From NCBI GenBank assembly GCA_963841635.1, contig CAWJDO010000002.1, positions 682,001 through 746,000 of the forward strand: a stretch of 64,000 nt of DNA, read 5' to 3'. Both the position numbers and the translations under genes were made by a program. Of the stretch, positions 22,146-30,612 are shown in pieces. Under the pieces are notes generated by a model, which saw nothing but the letters and a program-made list of their open reading frames with translations, had not been told where the DNA came from and searched no databases. The DNA comes from DASWZN01 sp963841635. GTDB taxonomy: Bacteria > Acidobacteriota > Terriglobia > Bryobacterales > Bryobacteraceae. The stretch's first letter is position 1, and every line of letters starts with the position of its first letter.

Positions 22146-23776
22146 TGGTACGTGACCGCAACCACTTCGCCGGCGGCGCCCAGCTTGGGGCTCGGTTTCG
22201 GCTGGTAGTCGACCGCGACGGCGCGCGGCGGGTTCAAGGGACCGCACTTCAGCACGAGGTCGCCGCCCGTCACGACGACGCTCTTGGGATCGCGGATCAG
22301 CAGGCGCGTATCCTTCTGGCCTTCCTTTCGAATGGCGAGCCGCATCACGCGCCCCAGGCAATCGATCTGGACCAGGCTGCCTTCCACCCTGGCGGGAGCG
22401 GCGTCGCCGATGTTCTCCACTTTCGCGTCCGCGGCGCGCGGGTTGGCGCGGTCGGCGCTTTGCTCGGCGGCGTGGATGCGGGCCATCGCGTCCGCCTTGA
22501 CGCGATCGATGTCGCGCCGCTTCTCGTCCTCGACCCGCTTCCGCTCGGCGGCTTCGTAGTCGAGCCGCTGCTGCTCCATGTTGTGGCGGATCTCGCCGAT
22601 GCGCTCGCGCTCGGCATCGTCCACCGAGTTGTCTTCGGCGGCGGCCCAGGCTTTGGCGGCTTGGGGATACATGTCGTGCTTCTGATAGACCTCGGCGACC
22701 TCGATCCAGCGGGCCGCGTTGCGGGGTTCGAGCGAAGCGGCGGTCTTCAGCGATTGCAGCTTGTGGGCGGGATCGGTTTCGAGGGCGGCGAGCGCAGCGT
22801 AGGGCTCCGCCCAGTTGGGATTCAGCCCGGCAGCCTTCTCGATCTCGACCTTGGCCTTGACCGGGTCGGTCAGGAGCCGGGCATGTTCGAGCCAGGCGCG
22901 CGCGCTGGTGCTGCCGGTCTCGACGGCGGCTTGAAGCTCGCGGAGCGCGTCCTTTGGGCGCTTCTCGCGGAGCGCCAGGAGGCCGAGACCTTCGTGTGCC
23001 TCCGCGGGCGCGGCCTGGAGCAAGGGCTGGTAGGACCCGCTGAGATCCGCCAGGGCGACGGAACCGAGCGGGCCCGTGACCGCGTGTGGCTCGAAATCCC
23101 GCTTGGGATCGAGCGCCCGCGCGCCAATCGTGACGGTGGGGAAGTTGCCCGTGGCCAGCATCGCCGCGGCCTGCTTATCGATTTCGGCGGGCGGCTTGCC
23201 GAAGGCATTCCGCATGGCCGGTATGAGGTCGCCGCCGTGCTGGAGATTGTAGAGCAGAACGTGCAGCCGTCCGGCGTATTCCGGGTTCGTCTGGAGCAGG
23301 TCGATGCGCGCCCAGTCGGCCGTGCGCCGGTCGGCAGCGGGCGGAGCGCCCAGCGTCACCTTGGTCCCCACCGCTTGCGCGGTCGAGAAGAACTCCTCGA
23401 GTCCGGTTTCGATCCCCGGGGGCATTCGGCCGGTGTTCGATTCGATCAGGATTCGGACCACTTCGCGGAGGCACTCGGGCGTCATCGGCGAGCCGGCCGG
23501 GACGGCGCCGGTGTAGGTGTCCCTGGTCCAGAACGGCACGGCGGCCGCGACCGACTTCTCGATCACGATGCGCACGGGCCAGAGCGTTTTCAGGTCCTCG
23601 ATGCCCAGCGCCTGGCCGAGCAGATAGCGCACCTGCTCGAGCTGGTTGAGCGTCTCGCGGGCTCCGCGATCGCCCGCGTCGGTGACAATCTGGAAGGGCC
23701 CGGAGCGGACCTCGATCCAGCGGTCGGCGGCCGCCGCGGTTATCGGGACGAGCAGAAGCGCAAGCCAGCGCAGCAC
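22142..23776 (-). CDS. Exported TPR-repeat protein
   Basis: 544 aa with a signal peptide (LRWLALLLVPITAAAA) from GTG 23776. Residues 20-200 resemble the DUF1570-like / gluzincin-like region seen in acidobacterial TPR proteins (WIEVRSGPFQIVTDAG). Residues about 255-400 carry TPR-like helices (EAHEGLGLLALREKRPKDAL, WAEPYAALAALETDP, ARWIEVAEVYQKHDMYPQAA), then a charged coiled coil (EAAERKRVEDEKRRDIDRV) and a beta-rich C-terminus. No intact HExxH is seen. It is cotranscribed with the downstream GNAT fusion. Function unknown; probably a periplasmic scaffold. Confidence 0.6.
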   Translation of the reverse strand: MLRWLALLLVPITAAAADRWIEVRSGPFQIVTDAGDRGARETLNQLEQVRYLLGQALGIEDLKTLWPVRIVIEKSVAAAVPFWTRDTYTGAVPAGSPMTPECLREVVRILIESNTGRMPPGIETGLEEFFSTAQAVGTKVTLGAPPAADRRTADWARIDLLQTNPEYAGRLHVLLYNLQHGGDLIPAMRNAFGKPPAEIDKQAAAMLATGNFPTVTIGARALDPKRDFEPHAVTGPLGSVALADLSGSYQPLLQAAPAEAHEGLGLLALREKRPKDALRELQAAVETGSTSARAWLEHARLLTDPVKAKVEIEKAAGLNPNWAEPYAALAALETDPAHKLQSLKTAASLEPRNAARWIEVAEVYQKHDMYPQAAKAWAAAEDNSVDDAERERIGEIRHNMEQQRLDYEAAERKRVEDEKRRDIDRVKADAMARIHAAEQSADRANPRAADAKVENIGDAAPARVEGSLVQIDCLGRVMRLAIRKEGQKDTRLLIRDPKSVVVTGGDLVLKCGPLNPPRAVAVDYQPKPSPKLGAAGEVVAVTYQ

Positions 23777-23865
23777 GCCACCATGATAACCCGCACCCGC
23801 GGCCTGCACCCACGCGCGGCAAGCGCTATTCTGTGAGGTCGGCACAGGTTCGAAAGGGAGTCGAA

Positions 23866-25494
23866 ATGGATCGCAGGAATTTCATCGCGCTGCTGGCGTT
23901 TCTAGCTTGCTCGGTCGCGGCGGCGGCAGCCAACATCGAAATCAAGGACGGCTGGTATTATATCGACGGCCACAAGTTCTTCGTCAACGCCATCGGCTAC
24001 GAGCCCGGCGCGCGGCCCGGCGAACATCCTTATCAGCAGCGTGTCTCCGATCTGTCTGTGACCCGGCAGGATCTGAGTAACATCAAGGCTGCTGGCTTCA
24101 ATGGCATACGCACGTGGTCGGACTTGACCGAGGACGAGCTCAAGCTGGTGCAGGCGTCCGGCCTCAAGGTCATTTTCGGAATCTGGATCAAGCCCGATGA
24201 GGATTTCAGCGATCCCAAAGTTGTGGAGCGGAATCTGGAGTGGACGAAGCGCGTCCTGACTTACTCCAAAAAGTACGACTGCGTGATCACTTACCTGATC
24301 ATGAATGAGCCGATGCCGGCGCACATACGCAAGGTCGGAGCGCAGGCGACCCTGGATCTGTGGACCAAGCTGCGGGACCTGGTCCATCGCGAACATCCGG
24401 GAGTCCCCGTCGCGATCTCGGAGAACACGGCGATCACCGGCTGGGTGGACCTCAACCTCTTCGACGTTTACGCCCACAACACTTACGACTACACCACCGA
24501 AGGGTCCAACTTCACGCACGGTTACGCCAACACGAATCGCTTCGTGGCGGAGATCAACGGCGGCGCGAAGCCGGTGGTGGTCACCGAGTTTGGGCGCTCG
24601 GTTTCGCGCCAGGGCGCGGGCGCCGGCCAGTACGGAGGCAATACGCTGGAGACCCAGGCACGGGCTCTGACCCGCGCCTATCGCGATCTGCTCGATTCGG
24701 GCGCGGCGGGCGTGTGCCCCTTCATTTACGCGGATGGGTGGTGGAAGGGCGGCGAGCCGGCCGTGCACAACGACACGGCCGAAGAGTGGTTCGGGTTCTG
24801 GGGCTTCAAGAATCTGAACGACAGGACCGGCTATCCGCGGCCGGTGTGGCATGCGCTCGCGGAGTACAACGAGTCGCTGGTAGCGTCGCCCAGGAATCAG
24901 CAGTTCTACTTGAATGAAGTTCCCGTCGAAGCCTTTGTGGGACCGGAGGTCAAGCGGTTCAAGGTCATCTACCAGGACGCGGTGCTTTGGGACGCGGCGC
25001 CGGACGCGCATGGATACGTGAGCGGGAAGGTCTCGTTCGCGGGCGAGGATCTCAAGGATCGCGAGTTGGTGTTTGAAAGTTACAACGCCCAGGGCCGTTT
25101 GCTCAAGGTTGAGTCGGTGGTGGTGCTGACGGGCAAGGAGCCGATCGTGTGGCCCACGCTCGCGCTGCGCACTCCGGTCACGGATCTGGACAAGGACAGA
25201 GAAGTTCCGGTGGAATACGAGCTCACGAACAGCGCCGTCTTCTCACTCGGGACCGAGTTGCGGTACGTCTTCGCTCCGCACAAGGGTTGGGAGCCCGGAG
25301 AGACGCATCAGCGAACGATCGACCCCAAGCTGAAGCAGCAGACCGTTTCCGCCACCTTCCCGCTGCCCGACGATTGTTTTGTGCTGGGCCTCTACGCCGG
25401 CGCGGACATCCGCTACGGCAAGTTCACGAAGACCATTTACGCGCAGAAGTTTCTCTTCCGCGGGAACTGGGCGGACCCGATCCGCATCAAGTAA
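23866..25494 (+). CDS. Exported glycoside hydrolase, TIM-barrel (GH5/GH2-like)
   Basis: 542 aa with a signal peptide (NFIALLAFLACSVAAAAA). The barrel (about 25-345) shows the clan GH-A pair: the acid/base Glu148 in TYLIMNEPMPAH and the nucleophile Glu241 in PVVVTEFGRSVS, after the N-terminal IDGHKFFVNAIGYEPGARP strand. The C-terminal 190 aa are beta-rich (Ig/sandwich-like). The arrangement fits a secreted retaining beta-glycosidase or endo-glycanase. The exact family and substrate cannot be set from motifs. A GGGAG site lies just before the ATG. It is single and divergent from the TPR gene. Confidence 0.75.
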   Translation: MDRRNFIALLAFLACSVAAAAANIEIKDGWYYIDGHKFFVNAIGYEPGARPGEHPYQQRVSDLSVTRQDLSNIKAAGFNGIRTWSDLTEDELKLVQASGLKVIFGIWIKPDEDFSDPKVVERNLEWTKRVLTYSKKYDCVITYLIMNEPMPAHIRKVGAQATLDLWTKLRDLVHREHPGVPVAISENTAITGWVDLNLFDVYAHNTYDYTTEGSNFTHGYANTNRFVAEINGGAKPVVVTEFGRSVSRQGAGAGQYGGNTLETQARALTRAYRDLLDSGAAGVCPFIYADGWWKGGEPAVHNDTAEEWFGFWGFKNLNDRTGYPRPVWHALAEYNESLVASPRNQQFYLNEVPVEAFVGPEVKRFKVIYQDAVLWDAAPDAHGYVSGKVSFAGEDLKDRELVFESYNAQGRLLKVESVVVLTGKEPIVWPTLALRTPVTDLDKDREVPVEYELTNSAVFSLGTELRYVFAPHKGWEPGETHQRTIDPKLKQQTVSATFPLPDDCFVLGLYAGADIRYGKFTKTIYAQKFLFRGNWADPIRIK

Positions 25495-25543
25495 AGCGAG
25501 ACTCCGTGTATACTGGCTTCCAGCGGTAGAGGGGGCCCATCCT

Positions 25544-26494
25544 TTGAGACGACTGACCTCTGTCACACTTTGCTGTACCGCCGGCTTGCTTTCGCTTGCG
25601 CCGCTGGTCGCGCAGGACCAGATTCGATGGACGAAGACGGTGGCGCCGGACGACTCGTTTTCGCTGCGGCAGCCCGAAGGCTGGGAGGCGAAGTACGGCC
25701 GCTGGAACGTGCGCCTGAGCAACGCGCCACGGGACGAGGAGATGCTGGTGATTCGCATGCCGCGGGACGCGGCGAAGCCTGTCGCGGCATACGTCGAGGC
25801 GGTCGAGCGGAGCTTTCAGCAAGCGCTGCCCAGCTTTCGGATGTCCCACCTGACTACCGCCCAGGACTCGGCCGCGTTCCTGGTCACGTACACCAGCGCG
25901 GGCAAGAACTACGCGGGGCCGGGCGCCGTCATGCTGAAAGAGAGCGCTGCGTGGTGGGTGAGCTACGGCAGTCCTGCCGCGGCGGACCTGGTGCGGGGAG
26001 CGGCGCTGATCACGGGGGTGATAGGATCGGCCGCGGACGGCGCCGGCTCCGTGTCATCCACGGCACCCGCGCCGCCGCCGGCCGCGACGGGACGATCGGG
26101 GCCGCTGGTCGGTAACTGGAGCACCTCGGGTTACTACGGCGAGTTGGTGAATCCATCGACCGGCGCGTTCGTGCAGTCCAGTTACAGCGGGGAATGGTAC
26201 AGTTTCCGCGCCGACGGCACCTACCAGTACACGATCGCAGGGTCGGGCCAGATCATCACCGGCGTGGTCATAGCCAAAGGAACTTATGAGGTCCGCGGAA
26301 ACGCGGTGCTGCTGCATCAGAAGACGGAGAGCTGGTATCCGCTGCCGCGCGACGCCACCCACAAGCCGATGTACCAGGACCGCCCGACCCCGGAGGATTC
26401 CACGATCGCGATCGAGTTTCGAGGACCAGCGACGATGGTGGTCCGGGGCAGCGGCTCGCCGGATACTTTCCACCGCCAGCCGAACGGTAAGTAG
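25544..26494 (+). CDS. Exported hypothetical protein, 316 aa
   Basis: A TTG start with GAGGG 10 bases upstream gives LRRLTSVTLCCTAGLLSLAPLVAQ, a signal peptide. Residues 25-165 resemble the PsbP/DcrB-like fold (FSLRQPEGWEAKYG...). A Pro/Ala linker (about 170-185) leads to a beta-rich C-terminal domain with repeated Tyr/Gly strands (GNWSTSGYYGE, SYSGEWYSFRADGTYQYT) that looks lipocalin-like. It follows the glycoside hydrolase by 49 bp in the same direction, so cotranscription is possible. Function unknown. Confidence 0.55.
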   Translation: MRRLTSVTLCCTAGLLSLAPLVAQDQIRWTKTVAPDDSFSLRQPEGWEAKYGRWNVRLSNAPRDEEMLVIRMPRDAAKPVAAYVEAVERSFQQALPSFRMSHLTTAQDSAAFLVTYTSAGKNYAGPGAVMLKESAAWWVSYGSPAAADLVRGAALITGVIGSAADGAGSVSSTAPAPPPAATGRSGPLVGNWSTSGYYGELVNPSTGAFVQSSYSGEWYSFRADGTYQYTIAGSGQIITGVVIAKGTYEVRGNAVLLHQKTESWYPLPRDATHKPMYQDRPTPEDSTIAIEFRGPATMVVRGSGSPDTFHRQPNGK

Positions 26495-26522
26495 AGGAGC
26501 GCCCTTGCCGGCCGGCGAGCTA

Positions 26523-26631
26523 GCGTCGCAAATATCGAGCAGTATAGCTGACAGAGGACCAATGGTGGGACAGGCACGAATTTCGCAAAGGCGCCGAAAT
26601 TCGAGCCAGTCCCGGGTCTGCGGCCAATTCC
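26523..26631 (+). repeat. Dispersed 109-bp element, copy 2
   Basis: Core contains the palindrome CGAATTTCGC..GGCGCCGAAATTCG. It differs from copy 3 at only 3 of 109 positions, lies in the same orientation, and with it brackets the Sel1-repeat gene. Confidence 0.9.
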
Positions 26632-26632
26632 A

Positions 26633-28090
26633 CTAGTAAGGGTCGATGACCATGCCGCCGCTCAGGCAAAGGGGGCCATCGGCGACGCCGCCCGCTCTGC
26701 GGCAAACGGCCGCAAACCTCGCCTGCTGCTCGGCCGCGGCGCCTTCCATCCGCATCCCTTTGGCCTCCATCTCCGCGAAACGCTGGCCCAACGCAGCCGC
26801 CCGATCGAACAGCTTTTGCGCCTTCGGCACATCCTGCCTCACGCCGCGGCCGTACTCGTACATGAGGCCGAGGATGAACATCGCGTCGGCGTTATTCTGG
26901 GCGACGGCTTTATTGAGCCAATCCAGAGCGGTGGGCCAGTCTCGGGTCACGCCTACGCCTTCATAGTAAGCGCGTCCCAGGAGCGCCTCGGCGCCGGCGT
27001 CGCCTTTGGCGGCTCGGGCCCGGGCGCTCTGGATCGCATCGGCGTAGTGTCCCGACTGCCAGGCCGCGCTCATGGCGAGTTTGCCGGGATCGGTGGTTGC
27101 CCGCTTGATAAAGTCCGGATCGGTAGGGGCTGGGTCGTTAGCGTGCTTCAGCCGTTCGCGAAGCTCGGCGGCGCGCGCCGGGTCCGCCGGACCGCCCACA
27201 CCGCTGTCGAGCATGATCGCCAGGTTGCCCATGGCGTAACCATCGTTCTTGGCAACGGCGCGCTCGAACCATTGCCGCGCCAGGCGAAAGCGTTCCTCGG
27301 CTTGCTTCCGCACCGTGGGAGAGATGGGAGCATTGTTGACCCCGGGGTTGATGCCGCCTGCGATGGAAACGCCGCTGGCGTAATAGTATTGGCCGAGGAA
27401 GCCCATGCCTTTGGCGTTGCCCTGGTTCGCGGACGCCAGCAGCCATTTTTCGCACTGCGCGTAGTAGCCGGTGCCAGGCGGATTCAGACGATGAAAGAGC
27501 ATGCCGCCGACGCCGGCCTCGGCCTCCGCATCGCCTCTCTCAGCGGCCGCCATGAAACTGCGCCAGGCGGTGTTGTAGTCCTTGCGATTGAAAGCCGCGA
27601 TGGCGGCATTGGTGTCCGCGGGAAGAGCTGGGTCTGCGGCCTGGGCCGCCGGCGCTGTCGGCGCTGTTGGGGCTGGCGGGGCTGGCGGCTCCGGCTGCGC
27701 GGCAGATGCGTGCGGCGAGGGCGCCTTGAGACGCTTCCAGATTGCGGTCTGCCCCGCGGCGTTTGTGCAAACCACGGTGGTGTCTCCCATGAACCGGTAC
27801 GTCCCGGAATCGTTGGGCTTAGGGGCGCTCGTCGTATATTTGCCGTTCGCCGCCGAGAACGTTCCCTCGCCTGCAGGTGCGTTCCCGGTGGGAAGCACAA
27901 TGTAATTCTTGAATCCGGCGCTATCGTGCACCGACACCATAGCTACCATCTTGCCGTTGACGGCGAAACTGGTTCCCCATGTCCCGTAAAACCGCGCCGT
28001 ATCGTCCGCAGCCTGCGCGGCCAGAGCCATTCCGATCAAGCCGGTCACCAGTGCCACGCAGGTCCGGATTGTTGCGCATCGCGTTCGCAT
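26633..28090 (-). CDS. Exported Sel1-repeat protein
   Basis: 485 aa. Signal peptide CVALVTGLIGMALAAQA. Residues 30-125 form a beta-rich domain (FYGTWGTSFAVNGKMVAMV). A Pro/Ala linker (about 128-155) follows. Then come Sel1-like repeats (GDAEAEAGVGGMLF..., GNAKGMGFLGQYYY, NDGYAMGNLAIMLDSG, GDAGAEALLGRAYYEGVGV, NADAMFILGLMYEYGRGV), which form an alpha-solenoid for protein contacts. The gene is tightly bracketed by two near-identical 109-bp elements (26523-26631 and 28329-28437) in direct orientation. Partner unknown. Confidence 0.8.
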   Translation of the reverse strand: MRTRCATIRTCVALVTGLIGMALAAQAADDTARFYGTWGTSFAVNGKMVAMVSVHDSAGFKNYIVLPTGNAPAGEGTFSAANGKYTTSAPKPNDSGTYRFMGDTTVVCTNAAGQTAIWKRLKAPSPHASAAQPEPPAPPAPTAPTAPAAQAADPALPADTNAAIAAFNRKDYNTAWRSFMAAAERGDAEAEAGVGGMLFHRLNPPGTGYYAQCEKWLLASANQGNAKGMGFLGQYYYASGVSIAGGINPGVNNAPISPTVRKQAEERFRLARQWFERAVAKNDGYAMGNLAIMLDSGVGGPADPARAAELRERLKHANDPAPTDPDFIKRATTDPGKLAMSAAWQSGHYADAIQSARARAAKGDAGAEALLGRAYYEGVGVTRDWPTALDWLNKAVAQNNADAMFILGLMYEYGRGVRQDVPKAQKLFDRAAALGQRFAEMEAKGMRMEGAAAEQQARFAAVCRRAGGVADGPLCLSGGMVIDPY

Positions 28091-28328
28091 CGTTCTTCCC
28101 CCCGGTCCATCCCGCCGGCTCCCTTCAGCGGGTCGAAGAGTTCGCGGCGCCTCTGCGCACAGGATACCGTATCCGCGGTTCCGTGCCTTTCGGTGGACGT
28201 CGGCGACCAGCGCCGATTCTCCCGCGATTGCCTCTTCGAGCTCTGGGCTGGATCATGACTTTGGCGCCGCGTGCCGTGTTGGAGACCCCGTCGGCTTGGT
28301 AGATGCCCCTTCACTACGCGAGGGTAGT

Positions 28329-28437
28329 GCGTCGCAAATATCGAGCAGTATAGCTGACAGGGGACCAATCGTGGGACAGGCACGAATTTCGCAACGGCGC
28401 CGAAATTCGAGCCAGTCCCGGGTCTGCGGCCAATTCC
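28329..28437 (+). repeat. Dispersed 109-bp element, copy 3
   Basis: Near-identical (3 changes) to copy 2. It is the only recognisable feature of the 28091-28499 gap between the Sel1 gene and the radical SAM gene. Confidence 0.9.
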
Positions 28438-28499
28438 GATACTCGACGGAATCTGCGACGCACCACACTAGGGTCTCGCGAGAACCTGCCGGAAAACGA

Positions 28500-30215
28500 T
28501 CACGGCTTTGCGGTGAACATTTCGAGTGACTCGACCTCGGAATCGGACACCGGCGTTAGCGCCTGATCCATGTAGTCGCGGGCGGCGGGGTCGTGCTTGA
28601 GCTTGCGGCGGAAACGGTAGAAGTGGACGATGGCGCCCGCCAGCCGGAGGTGCTTCCAGAGCAACTCGGCCGCGTACTTCGGATAAAAGACGAAGGGGTT
28701 CTCGCGGGGAAAAGTGTGGCGGCGGTTGGTCCGCGACTTCAGACGCAAATACCCGCCCTGCAGGGGATCCACCTTCTCCAGCACGATGCAGGTGTAGAAC
28801 CACAAGAGCAGAAACATCATGTTGCCGGCGCTCATGCCCGGCGTGGCGGCCGCGCGGCGCATGACCGTTTCCATGTGCTCGCGCGAAAAATAGGACAGCC
28901 ACGCGTCGCGGTACATGCGCTCCCATTCCTCGGTCGTCATGCGCGCGTGTTGGGTGACGACATGCTCAAGGTCGTACTTGTTCAGATCGGGATCGAGCCA
29001 GGCGCCGGCCTGGCGGAGCTTGAGATGATCCTCGGAGCCGGGGAGCGGCGTCAGGCAGTGCGGCTCCAGCAGGTCGATGGGCAACTCGCGCTGGATGATG
29101 CCGATGTCGCGGCGGACCGATTCCGGCGTGTCGTTGGGGAAGCCGACGATGTAGCCGGCGAAGACGGTGACGCCGGCGCTCTTCCACTCGAGCAGCATCT
29201 TGCGATACTCGGCAATCTTGTTCTGCTTTTTGCGGCTGCCGAGAAGGCTTTCGGGATGGATGCTTTCCAGTCCGATAAAGACGCGGGCCACGCCGGCGCG
29301 GCGGGCTTTTTCGATGAAGCGCGGCAGGCGGTGGCACATCACGTCCACCTGAATCACGAACTTGATGTTGCGATGTTCGGCTTCGCGCATGGCGATGAGG
29401 CGGTCGAAGGTAGCCTCCCACTCCGAGTTGCGCGCGAAGTTGTCGTCGGTGATGAAGAAACGGTTGATGCCCTGCGCCAGGTTGCGGCGCACGATCTGTT
29501 CGACGTCCGCCGCGGAGCGGTGCCGGCTCTTGCGCCCCTGCACGTTGATGATGGTGCAGAAGGAGCAAAGGAAGGGGCAGCCGCGGCCGGCGTCGAAGCT
29601 GGTCATGTTGCCGCCGGTGCGGCGGATGCGGCCTTCGGGCAGGAACGGGATCGGCGCGCCTTCGAGGGCGGGCAGATCGGGCAGATAGTTGTACAGCGGC
29701 TTCAGCTCGTTCCGCCAGGCGTCGCGCAGAACCTCATCGAGCCGCCCTTCGGCCTCGCCGGCAAACAGCGAGATGCCGAGGTCGATCGCCTCTTTGAGTT
29801 CGAGCGCCTCTTTGAGTTGGGGCGTTGTCTCGGGCGACATGGCGAGACACCCGGAGACGTGGAAACCGCCCATCACAACCTGGATGCCGGCCGCGCGCAA
29901 CGGGCGCGCGATGTCCATGGCGCGCGGGAACTGGTTGGACTGCACCCCGACCAGTCCCACCATACCCTTTCGGCCCCGCAACGCCTTCACGATACGCTTC
30001 AGCGGCAGCACCGAGTTCGTTTCGTCGTAGGCCTGGACGACGATCTCGACATCTTTGCCCAACACGCGCCGCCGGTTCGAGTCCAGGGCCAGGCCGTAGA
30101 GACACGCCAGCGTGTTCGAGGGGATAGCGGAGCGCACCCACTGGATGACGTAGCCGTCGTCATCGTAGTGGGACGGCTTCAACAGGTACAACAGGAATTG
30201 TTGCGGCCCATCCAC
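28500..30215 (-). CDS. B12-binding domain radical SAM protein
   Basis: 571 aa from GTG 30215 (MDGPQQFLLYLLKPSH). Residues about 45-165 are a cobalamin-binding Rossmann fold (GLVGVQSNQFPRAMDIARPL, QVVMGGFHVSG). The radical SAM cluster is Cys213, Cys217 and Cys220 in RGCPFLCSFC, followed by the barrel with FITDDNFARN, FIGLESIHPESL and GYIVGFPNDTPES. Members of this class methylate unactivated carbons or rearrange lipids and natural products. The substrate is unknown. The start is uncertain: no clear ribosome site precedes it, and the 190 bp upstream are hairpin repeats whose translation would give non-natural protein. Confidence 0.8.
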   Translation of the reverse strand: MDGPQQFLLYLLKPSHYDDDGYVIQWVRSAIPSNTLACLYGLALDSNRRRVLGKDVEIVVQAYDETNSVLPLKRIVKALRGRKGMVGLVGVQSNQFPRAMDIARPLRAAGIQVVMGGFHVSGCLAMSPETTPQLKEALELKEAIDLGISLFAGEAEGRLDEVLRDAWRNELKPLYNYLPDLPALEGAPIPFLPEGRIRRTGGNMTSFDAGRGCPFLCSFCTIINVQGRKSRHRSAADVEQIVRRNLAQGINRFFITDDNFARNSEWEATFDRLIAMREAEHRNIKFVIQVDVMCHRLPRFIEKARRAGVARVFIGLESIHPESLLGSRKKQNKIAEYRKMLLEWKSAGVTVFAGYIVGFPNDTPESVRRDIGIIQRELPIDLLEPHCLTPLPGSEDHLKLRQAGAWLDPDLNKYDLEHVVTQHARMTTEEWERMYRDAWLSYFSREHMETVMRRAAATPGMSAGNMMFLLLWFYTCIVLEKVDPLQGGYLRLKSRTNRRHTFPRENPFVFYPKYAAELLWKHLRLAGAIVHFYRFRRKLKHDPAARDYMDQALTPVSDSEVESLEMFTAKP

Positions 30216-30284
30216 GGTATCGATCAGGGTATCGCAGATGGGGACCTCACCGCCAACGGGGGGTACCCGGACGGCAGGAGTGGG

Positions 30285-30391
30285 CGGCTCTCCAGAGCTG
30301 CGCCGGACGTCCACGTCCGGCTTCCTTCGTTTCAGGAAGTTGGACGGAGGCGGGTCTGGAGACCCGCTGCAGGACTGGAGTCCTGCCCCAC
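30285..30391. repeat. Tandem hairpin module, copy 2
   Basis: A run of short palindromes upstream of the radical SAM gene: GGACGTCCACGTCC near 30306, GCGGGTCTGGAGACCCGC (30350-30367), then GGACTGGAGTCC and CCTGCCCCAC. The last two hairpins match the copy at 53971-54015 almost exactly. Confidence 0.8.
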
Positions 30392-30409
30392 GGTTGCGGG
30401 CTGACGCCG

Positions 30410-30610
30410 CTACAGCCGCTCGGTTCGGTCCGCCTTCGCTTCCTTGGGGAGCATCGCCAATAGCAGGCGCTCCTCCGTCTCGGCGAGAGCACGCTTGATG
30501 TCCGCGACTTCCTTCGAGACCTTGTACAGCAAAAGAAACAACGCCGTCAGCACGCCATAGACGAAGACGATCTGGAGGATCTGCATAACACCGCCGATGA
30601 ATCCAGCCAT
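30410..30610 (-). CDS. Small single-pass membrane protein
   Basis: 66 aa. One membrane helix (MQILQIVFVYGVLTALFLLLY) near the N-terminus, then a charged helix (KEVADIKRALAETEERLLLAM) that could form a coiled coil. ATG 30610 follows AAGGAG at 5 bp. It overlaps or abuts the hyuA stop (30613), so it is the last gene of that operon. No family recognised. Confidence 0.55.
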   Translation of the reverse strand: MAGFIGGVMQILQIVFVYGVLTALFLLLYKVSKEVADIKRALAETEERLLLAMLPKEAKADRTERL

Positions 30611-30612
30611 AT

